Source: Eremomyces bilateralis CBS 781.70
Lineage: Eukaryota; Ascomycota; Dothideomycetes; Eremomycetales; Eremomycetaceae
Reading direction: 5' to 3'
NCBI RefSeq assembly: GCF_010015585.1
Contig: NW_022985073.1
Location: forward strand, 800,923-864,922
Length of the DNA: 64,000 bases
How positions within the stretch are numbered: position 1 is the stretch's first letter; each line of letters opens with the position of its first letter. A program made the position numbers and the translations under genes. This document shows, piece by piece, positions 11,345 to 21,800 of the stretch. The notes under the pieces are model-generated. The model did not search any database and was not told the origin of the DNA. It saw only the letters and a program-made list of their open reading frames with translations.

Positions 11345-11714
11345 GGACCTTATATATAAAGGGTTCTATATACCTGTCGATGATGTTGGATCCATAGTTG
11401 ATTGAAGTTGATAAATGATGGTGCAAAGCTGTCTGAACTCTTAAGGTTTGAGATTCAACGACACGACCCAGGGTCCAAGCCCACAGAATGCGCCGTGCCT
11501 GGACATCCGATTTATACCACAACACTCACGAAGTATTGGGATGCAAAATAATTATGTCAATGTGGATTTCTTGGATGGACTCTGTAAGCCATGCTTACGA
11601 TATCGATAAGATTTTGGGTAAGTCTCTGTCTGGACCAGAAACAAGCTCATCTTTGTTCAGGGGATGGCTATATGGCGGTATTGCAGCAAGAATATATATG
11701 TGCAAGTATGGTAT
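11345..11714. other. intergenic between two minus-strand genes
   Basis: Holds the promoter of the 241-residue protein gene and the 3' end of the flavoprotein gene. No motif recognised. Confidence 0.4.
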
Positions 11715-13313
11715 CTACAATTGAGATTTTAGAAGAGCTTCACGTAGCTGCTGACTCCTCTGCGCTGCTGCCCGTCCGGATTTACGACCGAATACGGCCC
11801 CCGACGTCAATCCGCTTCCACCGGGATAGTTCCCATAAAATAGTCCCCCGACCATCTCCCCAGTACAGTATAGACCTGGGATCGGCCGTCCACTCGCCTG
11901 GGAAATAACAGCAGCATTACCCGGATCGATCTTGAGACCGCCAAAGGTAAACGTGATGCCGCAAGCGATCTTGACGGCTAGGAACGGTCCTTTGGTAATC
12001 GGCGTTGCCCAGTTCGTCTTGTCCAGCCTTAGTCCCCCTGAGCTTGACCTCGTCGATAAGCCGTCCTTCTTCGATGGATCGAACTTGACGTCTGGGTTCT
12101 CCCTTCTGAACGCCGTGACAGCTTCATTGTACTCCCTCACCCCCTCCACCAATGCTTTCGCCCCCCTGAACCCCCCCGCCCTCATCTTCTCCGCCAACTC
12201 CTCCATACTCTCCCCCCAAACCTTCTCCACCACCCCCTCCCCATACTCCTCCTCCCTCAACCACCCCGCCCCCTCGCGATCCCACACCTGCCATGCCACC
12301 CCCTCCGGCTGCCCCAACACCGCCCTCCCAAACTTCGCGTACGTAAAATTCCGCATATCCTCTCCCTCATCCACGAACCGCTCCCCCTCCACATTCACCA
12401 TCACCCCCAACGGATACCCACTCTTCGTAAACTGGTTCGTGAGCACCAAATCCCCCGCGTTCCGTGGCGCGTTCGCATCCCAGCACGTCGAATGGCACCC
12501 CGACCAGTGGCCCGCCGCCGCCGCCCCCACCTCGTCGATCGCCAGTCGCAGCAGGTCGCCCGTGTTGTGCGGCGTCCCGCGCACGTACGCCAGGTCCCAC
12601 CCCGGCCCGAGATACTGCGCGCGGAGCTGCGGACTCGATTCGAAGCCACCGGCCGCGAGGACGACGCCGCCGCGAGCGTGGACGTCGTAGGTACAGTTGG
12701 CGACGAGGTCGCGGACGGTGACGCCAACGACTTCGGGGCCGGCGCCGGCGCTGGTGTCGCGGGTGAGGAGTTTGACTACGGGGCTGTCGTAGCGGATTTC
12801 CACGCCCTTGCGCTTCGCGTTCGCGGTGTGTTGCTGGATCAGGCCTTTCCCGCCGTCAACCACCGACAGCACCATGCCGCCCCAGAACTTATACCGCCCG
12901 TCGATCTGATACGCCTGCCGATTGAACGACAATTGAAACCGCACCCCGTTCTTCGCCAGCCACTTCGTCGTCTCGTTCGACTCCCCCACCAACGCACTCA
13001 CCAACTCCGCATCCGCCCGCCCGCTCGTCATGCGGTCCAAATCCCCCCGAAAGTCCGCCTCGGTATACGGCGCCATGTCGATCTGCTTCGCCGTCTCCAC
13101 CGAGACGTTCTCCACCAGCGGCAGTACGTCGTCGAGCCCATGGAACACCGTGCGATACGCGCCCGCGGTGAACGCGGAGTTGCCGCCGGCCCATTGGGGT
13201 GGTGCTTTTTCGACGAGGAGTACGCGCGCGGCGCCGTGGTCGAGGGCGGAGGAGGCGGCGGAAAAGCCGGCGTTGCCGGAGCCGATGACGATGACGTCGT
13301 AGGTTTGGGTCAT
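11715..13313 (-). CDS. FAD-dependent oxidoreductase, TcuA/fumarate-reductase flavoprotein type
   Basis: Single exon, 532 residues, starting MTQTYDVIVIGSGNAGFSAA: a Rossmann GxGxxG dinucleotide-binding motif at residues 11-16. AAGGFESSPQLRAQYLGPGW near residue 220 and the C-terminal YCTGEMVGGLFYGNYPGGSG are hallmarks of the succinate dehydrogenase/fumarate reductase flavoprotein superfamily. The closest named family I recognise is the FAD-dependent tricarballylate dehydrogenase TcuA, which oxidises tricarballylate to cis-aconitate in bacteria; fungal members are uncharacterised. The partner electron carrier TcuB is not next to it. The coding sequence is very GC-rich, which leaves long antisense frames open. 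Substrate is therefore open; the fold assignment is firm. Confidence 0.88.
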   Translation of the reverse strand: MTQTYDVIVIGSGNAGFSAASSALDHGAARVLLVEKAPPQWAGGNSAFTAGAYRTVFHGLDDVLPLVENVSVETAKQIDMAPYTEADFRGDLDRMTSGRADAELVSALVGESNETTKWLAKNGVRFQLSFNRQAYQIDGRYKFWGGMVLSVVDGGKGLIQQHTANAKRKGVEIRYDSPVVKLLTRDTSAGAGPEVVGVTVRDLVANCTYDVHARGGVVLAAGGFESSPQLRAQYLGPGWDLAYVRGTPHNTGDLLRLAIDEVGAAAAGHWSGCHSTCWDANAPRNAGDLVLTNQFTKSGYPLGVMVNVEGERFVDEGEDMRNFTYAKFGRAVLGQPEGVAWQVWDREGAGWLREEEYGEGVVEKVWGESMEELAEKMRAGGFRGAKALVEGVREYNEAVTAFRRENPDVKFDPSKKDGLSTRSSSGGLRLDKTNWATPITKGPFLAVKIACGITFTFGGLKIDPGNAAVISQASGRPIPGLYCTGEMVGGLFYGNYPGGSGLTSGAVFGRKSGRAAAQRSQQLREALLKSQL

Positions 13314-13867
13314 GGTGGGTGGAACTGGTGGAGGGAGGGAGGAGGCATGGAGGCGGTGGATGGGTTATGGGGGTTGGTGGATATTTGAATTGGAGATGGA
13401 GAGAGGTGGTCGGGGGTGAGGCTGGAGAGGGATGGGTGGTGATCCCGCATCCTGGTCATGCAGATCAATCAGGAGCTTTTTGGCCTATGGTCGCGCCAGC
13501 CAGCCTCGGACCATCGTCACGGAATGCAAGTTCGGCACCCATAGGGATTCAAAGGAAAGTCAATGGCAAAAGCGTGAATTACAAGTTACAGCACCTTTCT
13601 GTCGGTACATGCCGGTAGATACGAAAAAGTAAAAACGAGGTATCAACAGGTGACTAACGGCCCCCAAAAGAGCCGATCAAGAAGCTCCATCGCAATGTTC
13701 GAATGGTCCCAAAGTGCGTCGGGACGTGAAACAAATCGGGGGAGGGAAGAAACACCAATATGCAAACACGAATGGCACATATACTGCATAGCCATGACCC
13801 CACTCCTCCACCCGATCCTTCACAACCCCAGGCGGTCTCGCTGGTCGCTCATGTCCGATTCCAGCCC
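13314..13867. other. intergenic, no gene seen
   Basis: Start region of the flavoprotein gene (GGTGG-rich) and 3' flank of the CBM48 gene. No separate gene supported. Confidence 0.4.
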
Positions 13868-15742
13868 TTAGCCCTTCAACTTATCCTTCAGCTTCCCAAA
13901 GATGCTCCTTCGCTTGCTCTTCTTATCCGTCGCCTTGCTATTCGAGCTCGCCGGAGTCTCCGCGGCTGGAGTCGTCGCATCTTTCGCCGGGGTCGTCGGC
14001 CCCGCAGCCGCGGGCGCCGGTTCCGTGGGCGCAATCGTCGGCTCCGTCGCCGGGGCCGCCGCAACGGGCGCTTTATGCGGCGTCACTGGGGGCGTATCGA
14101 CCGACGTATCGGCTCCCGCCACTCCACCCAGGTCTCGCTCCTGCTCGGCCATGACCGGCGACAAGTCCTGCGAGATGGGCTTCAACGGGGGGGAAATGTC
14201 GTTCTTGGAGCGCGGGGTGGGGTCGGGTGCCGGGGCGGCAGCTTCGGCGGCGGATTCGGCTCTCTGTTCGGGCTCGGCGGTGGTCTTCGGCGACTCGGCT
14301 GCGGCGGGGGCTGGCTGCGAGGGCTTGTCGTCGGGTTTGCTGGTCGCTGCGGCGGGGGTCTTCTCCGGCTCCGCTGCGGCGGCGGCTGGCTGCGAGGGCT
14401 TGTCGTCGGGTTTGCTGATCGCTGCGGCGGCGGCTACGGGGGCGGCGGCTACGGGAGCAGCGGCTGCAAGGGCGGCAGGGGAAACGGAGGATGGCTCAGC
14501 GGCTTTCTCCTCCGTCTTGGGCTTCTCTTCTGGCACGTGCTCCTTGACAAGCTGCTTTTCCACGGCCTTCTTCTCAGCCACGGCCTCCGGGTAGTCAGCC
14601 GCTTCGTGCGGGAAGTGCGCTTCGTCCAACGACTTCACCACCGCGACCGGCACACCTTCAGGCGTCTTGGTTGCGGCCGCGGCGGCGGGCTCTTCCGGCA
14701 CCTTGGACTTCAGCTCCTCCTCGAGCTCCTTCTTCTCCTCGACCGCCTCGGCCGACGCGGAGGCCTCGGGGTCGGCGTTCGCTTGGCTCTGGCTTTCGGC
14801 GACGACTTCCGGGACGCCGCGCGGCTCTTTGGGTACGGCACCGGCGAGGGCGGCGCTGGTGCTGTCGGGGGCAGCGGATTGGATGGCCGGGCCGGAGGGT
14901 TTGTCGGGCGCGGGCGCGATGGGCAGGCTGGACTCCGGGATCATGTTGTTGGTGACCGGGGCCACGCCGAATGCGCCGCCCTGAGTGTCTAGGGATTTGA
15001 CGGTATCCTTCGCCGGGCCGGCATCGCTGGCGTTGTAGGACGCCTCGTCGGTTTTGACGGTGCTCTCGACGGTGTTGTCGGTGATCGTGCTGGGGTCGGG
15101 GACCTTCTCGCCGGGAGCCAGCTTGATGGGGTTGCCGGTGCCGGAGGTGGCGGGGATCGGGTTGACCCCGACGATCTCCGGTTCCTTTGGTTCCTCTGCG
15201 GGAGTCTCAGCAGGAGTCTCGGGGAAGGTTCCAGGGGCTTTGGGGACTGCACCGGCCAATTGGGCTGTTGTCGAGTCGGGGGCGGCGGAGGAGATGGTGG
15301 CCGCGCCAGCTGCCACGAGGGCATCGGGCTTTAGGACGTTGTTGAAGTTATTCTTGCCGTCATCTTCTTGAGGGGCGGTTGAATCGGTGGTCCATTTGCC
15401 GTCCACGACATACTGTGAAGCGTTCATTAGCGGAATAGCAAACATAGGACTTGTCCTGTGGGGAGGCGTTCAATGCAATCCACCACAATCCTGAATCAGC
15501 ATGAAAGAAGTTGGCACTAACCTTATACAAAATATTCTCATTCAACTTTGGCAGTTCAACTGTTTTCTCAAAGACGTCTCCCTTCTTCTCCAGCTGGATG
15601 GACTTCTTCCAGTCATCGAAGGTACCGGTCACAAAGACCTCCGTAGCGTTCCCATGAGTCCTACATGGACGGTTAGCCGGACTGTACCATGGAACCACCA
15701 CAGCACGGTTTGACCTTACCACTTGAATGTATAAGTTCCCAT
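13868..15742 (-). CDS. Crp1/Mdg1-like protein with N-terminal CBM48 (AMPK-type glycogen-binding) domain
   Basis: Three exons on the minus strand: 15742-15720, 15660-15522 and 15412-13868; introns are 59 and 109 nt. The joined product is 568 residues. It begins MGTYTFKWTHGNATEVFVTG and continues with a TFDDW motif and YVVDGKWTTD, the AMPK-beta-type carbohydrate-binding module, within the first 75 residues. The remaining 490 residues are disordered and rich in Ala, Pro, Glu and Lys, with repeated motifs: SAAPDST-x-A-x-LAGAVPK occurs twice and SKPDDKPSQPA twice. The end (KSKRRSIFGKLKDKLKG) is basic and amphipathic. Yeast Crp1 and Mdg1 share this layout; Crp1 binds cruciform DNA in vitro and Mdg1 has been linked to pheromone signalling. 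The tiny first exon is supported by frame and domain integrity. Confidence 0.88.
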
Positions 15743-16476
15743 TATGGCGGATTCCTGGTAATATAATAGACAGAGTTTCCTGGACGATGAACGGGGCTCG
15801 CGGGCTACGCGTCCTAATATCTGGAGGGGGATCGGGAAAGGGTCCGGTGGGAATTTCGTCACTGATGAGATGACCAAAGGGACGGTGGCAACAAAAGGGG
15901 TTTCAGGGTCCAGATATCAACACGCTGACCTGCAATTACGCTTCAAATCAACAGATTGAAGCTATGGAACAGCTTCGGGGTGGCAAGGAGGTTGCTGGGC
16001 TGAATGGGATGATTTAGGATGACGAGTTTCTGAGGGGGAAAGCCTTGGATTACTTAGAGGAGGGATTGGGTTGGCGTGATAGGTTGGGGGTAATTAGGAA
16101 CAAGGAGATGGAGGGATGTACGAGGAGGCTGGGGGGTTTCAAATCACTTGCAGCCAAATCTTGCAGCCAAATCTTACCGCTTGGTGCGGGGCCTGGCGCT
16201 AGGAAATCACTGAAGCTGCTAATTAGCTCAATTAGTACTCATATTCATCATAATAGCCCACTTAGCTGCCGGCTTCTACCCGTGTCTTGATTCTTCATCT
16301 TACGTGGTGGACGGTTCCCAGTTTCGTACTGCAGTTAATTATGAGTGATATATGGCTGTGGATTACGACGCCGACGATGCTGATTCACTTTTTCCTTTGT
16401 CATGTGGACATGAACTTGGACTAACAGCTAAATATTTCATTTCTAACTAGTTAATCATCAACCATATGCAGATCCC
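15743..16476. other. intergenic, no gene seen
   Basis: Promoter side of the CBM48 gene and 3' side of the hydrolase gene. Only one short frame (81 residues), without motif. Confidence 0.4.
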
Positions 16477-17617
16477 CTAAATCTTCACGTCCCGAACCTT
16501 CCCCTCCCCCCGCTCCTCCGCCGCCATCATCGACTCCATCACAAACCGCGCTGCCTCCTCCGCCATTCCCGCCGTAAACTCATGCCCGACGCCCTTGAAC
16601 ACTAGATCCTCCACATACACCCCCGTGTGCCTCGCCCACCCCTTCGGCCCGACCGCTCCCTTGAAATAATCGAGGAACGGCTTTGCGCATTCGTACGGGA
16701 CCAGCTTGTCCGATCCACCGGACAGGATCTGAATGCGCTTGCCGTGCAGGTGGCGGTCGAGGAGTTGCGCGATCGCGGCGACCTGGTTTGAGGGGATGCT
16801 GGTTCGAGATGCGACGTCGGGTCGGTCGATCGAGGAGAAGAAGTAGCCCATCGGATCGCGCGCGCGGATATCGTCGATCAACGCCTGTGGAAAGTCGGCG
16901 GATCCGAGGAAGGCGGTGCCCGGCGGCGACGTGCTCGTCCAGGAGGCCAGCTTTGATTTCTCGGCGCGGTGGATCATGAGGCGGGTGTAATCCGGGCAGC
17001 CGATGATGATAACGGCGGCGGTGACGCGCGGGTCGTGGATGATGGAGTGCCATGCGGCGTGGGCGCCGAGGGAGACGCCGAGGACGAAGTTGTCGGTGAT
17101 CTTCGGGTCGGAGGGGCGGACGAAGATGTAGGAGGTGAGGTGGGTGAGGAGATGTGCTGCATCCTGTGCGGTACCCTCTGGAGGATGTTAGCATGCGTCC
17201 TTCGAACCAATGTAAGTGTCTCATACGATAGCATGTGTACATGTCTTGGGCATGTCTCGGGTTCCCGGATCTCCATGCCTCATTGTGCTGCTTGTCCACA
17301 AGCCGAGTGCCGTGATTCCGTTGGTCAAAGGATACAGCGATCAATCCTTTCGGGTTCTTCCCCGCTTTGCCTTCTTTTATCAGCGAATTCCATCGATGGA
17401 TCGATTGCGCGCCAGCGGGTTTCATGGTTTGCTGGTTTTGTAAGCGGGGATGCAGCAGCCATAGGCATGCCACTTCGGAGGTGGACGGAGGCAGCTCATC
17501 GAGGCCATAGACGGTGGTCACGATGCCGGCGATGTAGAAGGTTTTTTGCGATACGTCGGGCGGAGCGTTCTCCGCATGTGTGAGGTCCATTGGATTTCCT
17601 GGATGGCGGGCGGCCAT
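16477..17617 (-). CDS. alpha/beta hydrolase
   Basis: Two exons, 17617-17227 and 17177-16477, with a 49-nt intron (GTATGAG donor, GCTAAC branch point, CCAG acceptor) give 363 residues. The nucleophile elbow GVSLGAHAAW provides the catalytic Ser, GGSDKLVPYE a likely acid, and FKGVGHEF the catalytic His, in the order expected for the alpha/beta-hydrolase fold. No signal peptide or membrane segment is evident, so it is probably intracellular. The start MAARHPGNPMDLTHAEN is chosen because the sequence upstream is hydrophobic 5'-leader-like and lacks conservation. The substrate is unknown; esterase or peptidase activity is equally possible. Confidence 0.82.
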
Positions 17618-18896
17618 TTCTGATATTGGAGGGGAGGAGGGGTAGAGGCGGAGAGAGAAAGCTGAGATGATAAATGAATTGAACCTGGCAGCGATCGAGA
17701 TGAGACCAGGGTAGAATAAGAACAAGAACAGGAACAAGCTGCACTGATCGGACGGATCAATGATCAGGATTCAGTGTCAACACGGCGGTAGTATGTAGTG
17801 ATCACTCCAGCTGGTACTAAGTAAAAGCGACGATAGTCAATAACTTCGGCTGCTGGAGCCCATACCGGTTGGCACTGCGGGTGGGTTGGGTCTTCGTGGC
17901 CTCGGCTTAGACATGGCGTACAGTACAGGAGACCCAGTACCGGCCGTATAATAACCGCACCAGAAACAAAGACCGTCCTAAGATCAGATAAGTAACTCGG
18001 TGTCTATAAGGCGTATCATATTCATACCATACGCCAGTCCGGGTAAAAATATTAACAGTGTCGCCCATGTCAGCTTATACTCCGATTTCTAGTACTGTAC
18101 CACCTTAGTAATAATCTTCCAGCAGATATCCGGATGGTCAAGATATAATCCAAGATGTTATAGAGGATCTGCCTTAGCTTTCACCTAAGTGATAAAAGGT
18201 GATAAGAGCAGTCTGTATAATAATAGAGATAACTAGATGATTCTCAATAATAAGTCTCATCACCAGTCCAGTTATGAATGCTGAACAGAAGAGCGAAGAC
18301 GGTTTGTTCAGCCTTCAGCTCATCACCATCTCCATCCACGGATCACTCCGTAAACTCATCCATTCATCTACATGCCAAAGTTGGAATCTATTCTGGACCA
18401 TTTCAAAACGCACCCAAACTCTTAACTCCCTGTTGGGCCTGTCCAAAGTTGCCAAAACCAAACCACCGGTCACCCCCTGTCCTTGCGCCGTCGACTCGTA
18501 ACTGCGTCCTGCGACACGCATCATCAACCTCCATTCTACCCCCATTCCGGAATTGCTTTCACTTCCTTACATCCACCAGAATCTAAATTTTCTCCCTGTC
18601 CTCCCAATCGCCCTGAAATCCGGTCGCGATCATAAACCCTCTCCTATCTTCCAACTCAAAGCCGATCATTGCCCATCTATCCGAGCGAAAGAGCGAGACT
18701 CCACAACTCGTATCACCCCAGCCCACATACGGAATACGATCGACTCAGGACGCGAAGCGCGAACATACACTCAAAAAGACGTTGCTATGATTTCCACTCT
18801 AGATCAATCATTCCGGCTGCGGCTTGATAACTGAGCTCTTCTCAGTAAAGTCCCGAGACGCGCGCTGCCGCCGTCGTACTGAGTCCGAGTCCCGCA
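17618..18896. other. divergent promoter region of hydrolase and PLD1
   Basis: 1.3 kb without a supported gene. The last 600 bases, with several short plus-strand frames containing upstream ATGs, probably form the 5' leader of the PLD1 transcript. Confidence 0.4.
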
Positions 18897-21800
18897 ATGG
18901 ATGCCTCTCCGGATCAAGACTTGACCAGATCTCCTGAGATGACCACTCCGTCGGCACGTCCGCTCCCAGCAACACGGTCACGCGACATCAAAACCGTGGA
19001 GTCCCACTCACCCCCGGAATCCCCTCTTGGAACTACAGAAAAGCCGAGCGACTCTCACCAAAACGGAAATGGTGCGGTGCACTCTCCAGGCGTCAAGACG
19101 AATGGCTTCCCGTTCGATGTGGCGCCTGGAACCACTGGCCAAAGCGTGACCAACAATTATACCGACGAAATCGATGACACCGACAATGCTGTTCCAGACG
19201 GAAGGAACTCCGCCGAAAAGGAGGAGCGGCTGGATCAAGCAACACGGTTGCCATCCTCAAACGCGCCGACGAAGAGACAATCAAGCGGCGATCCGGAATC
19301 ATCCACGCCGCCCGGAAGGAGAAGCGTCCAGTTCGCTCGACCCTCGACGATAGACACTGCAGGCCCGTCACATTCAAGACGCCCGTCCCAGCCAGATATC
19401 ACAGAAGAGGCAGAAGAGACGGAAGCCAAGGATAAGCAGGCTATAAGACTGTTCGACAAATTGAAGGCACTGGCCACGCCGATATCCCTACACGGCCACA
19501 GCAAGTCATTCAGCGGATGGACCCTAGGCGATTCCACCAACGACGTGGGCATGTCTTCCGGGCCTGGCTCGAATGAGTTGGACTACACGGAGCATGAGAG
19601 TGAAGCGGATGCGGATGGAGAAGACAGTGCTACCGAGGACCAGGCTGGCTCATCGAGCCGCCCGAAGCAACGTACCCGACGGAAGAGTCGACGAACCGAC
19701 GAAAGCCACACGGCTCCGACGACGCCAAGGGCCACCACCAGCAGAATGGCACCGTGGTCAAGAGACTCGCCCGGAGATACCCCAATCATGCGTCCGCATG
19801 GCTTCTTCCGACGCGCCACGATGGAGGATATCCCGGAAAATCAGAGACAGCACGTGTCCGAAGACGAAGGCCGCGCTCGACTCGCGAAGCAGGGAATGTT
19901 CCGGCGAGGCACGTCGTGGGTGCCAGGACATCGAAACGCTCCAGATTCCGCTCGACCCAGCCACTTGCGCCGTTTTACCGGTATCAACGGTGGGTCGGGA
20001 TTGGAAGAGTCGCCAATGCGCCGGAATCGTGCGGATCGACATCCGAGCATTGGGGCGATGCGCTGGCGGCAGATCAAAGCCGGCTTGAAGTTGCTGGGCA
20101 CGAAGAAAAAGGAGGACAAGGTTGATTCTACGAAATCGGCGGAGTTGCTCGCCGAACTCCTGGCCGGGGCTCCGGCGGCCCTGTTTCTGGCCAGCATGTT
20201 TCAACGGGATGACAAGGGTCATAAAAGAGTGCCAGTCCTCCTTGAGCAGCTGAAAGTGCGGGTGGTAGACAGCCAACGGGTCGAAAACAAGCCGGGCGAT
20301 CGACATGTCGTGTTTCGGATCGAGTTGGAGTATGGGAGCGGCCCGACAAGGATGAAATGGGTCATCCATCGGACCCTCCGTGACTTCGCCAACTTGCATC
20401 TGAAATACAAGATCCAGAGTCAAACCGACAAATACATCCAGCTCCGGTCGGACGATAAGTCTCAAAACCGGCTTCCACGTTTCCCCAAGAGCGCCTTTCC
20501 ATACCTTCGTGGTGTCCGTGGTTTCGCAGATGACGAGGACGATGAGGACGAAGACATGATGCCTCCTGAGCCTGGAACCGATGCAGAAGCAAGCGGCACC
20601 GACCGCCCAGGGAGGAGAAACGGCAACGGCAGGAGACAGTCCTCTTTCCCGTTCATGAGGAGGAGATCCAGCATCACCAATGCTCCAGTGACGCCATCTA
20701 GCACGGTCGATCCGCTCGGCTCTAATGCGGGGGTGGTGGGTCCTGCTGGTCTCAGGAGAGAAACCTACGCTGAAAGGCAAAGGAGAAGACTGGAGCAGTA
20801 TCTGCAACAGATGATTACCACCTTTATGTTCCGTCCTGATGGCAACCGTCTGTGCAAGTTCCTTGAGCTATCCGCCCTTGGCGTTCGACTTGCGGCCGAG
20901 GGAGGCTATCACGGCAAAGAAGGTTACATGGTTATCGCATCTAACCGTGGACTCGACTTCCGTAAGACCCGTTTCAACCCCAGCCACTTCAAGGAGCGGC
21001 ATAGTCCGAAGTGGTTCCTCGTGCGACATAGCTATATCGTCTGCGTCGACTCGCCCGAGGAGATGAACGTCTATGATGTCCTCCTCGTGGATTCGCAATT
21101 CACCACCGAGAAGAAAAGCAAACGCAAGCGAGACGAAACCGCCCAAGAGCTCGCCCGGCGCGCGAAAGAAAAGACCAAATACCCGACCCATCACCAGCTG
21201 CGCATCTTCAATGCCGAGCGGTCGATGAAGCTGCTCGCGAGGAACGAGCGCCAACTGCACCAGTTCGAGGAGTCTGTCAACTTCATGATGCGGAACACCG
21301 TCTGGTCTCAAGAGCATCGGTTCGACAGCTTCGCCCCGGTGCGGAAGAACGTCTTCGCCCAATGGCTGGTCGATGGACGGGACTACATGTGGAACGTGTC
21401 GCGGGCGATCAGCATGGCGAAGGACGTAATCTACATCCACGACTGGTGGCTCAGTCCCGAGCTGTACTTGCGGCGGCCGGCGGCGATCAGTCAGAAATGG
21501 CGGTTGGATCGACTGCTCCAGCGGAAGGCGCAAGAAGGCGTGAAGATCTTCATCATCGTGTACCGGAACATCAATTCGGCGATTCCGATCGACTCCGAGT
21601 ACACGAAGTTCTCGCTACTCGACCTGCATCCGAACGTGTTCGTGCAGCGGTCGCCGAATCAGTTCCGGCAGAATACGTTTTTCTGGTCGCATCATGAGAA
21701 GATCTGCGTGGTCGACCACCTAGTGGCGTTTTGCGGAGGGGTTGACCTATGCTATGGTCGATGGGATACGCCGGGCCACTCGGTGGTTGACGACAAGCTC

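Noticed and set aside
12492-13388. 298-residue plus-strand frame
   Set aside because: Antisense shadow of the GC-rich FAD oxidoreductase gene; Arg/Pro-rich with no motif.
13760-14992. 410-residue plus-strand frame, Gly/Arg-rich
   Set aside because: Antisense to the low-complexity tail of the CBM48 protein; composition follows from the repeats on the other strand.
19758-20807. 349-residue minus-strand frame
   Set aside because: Antisense to PLD1, whose domains are clear.
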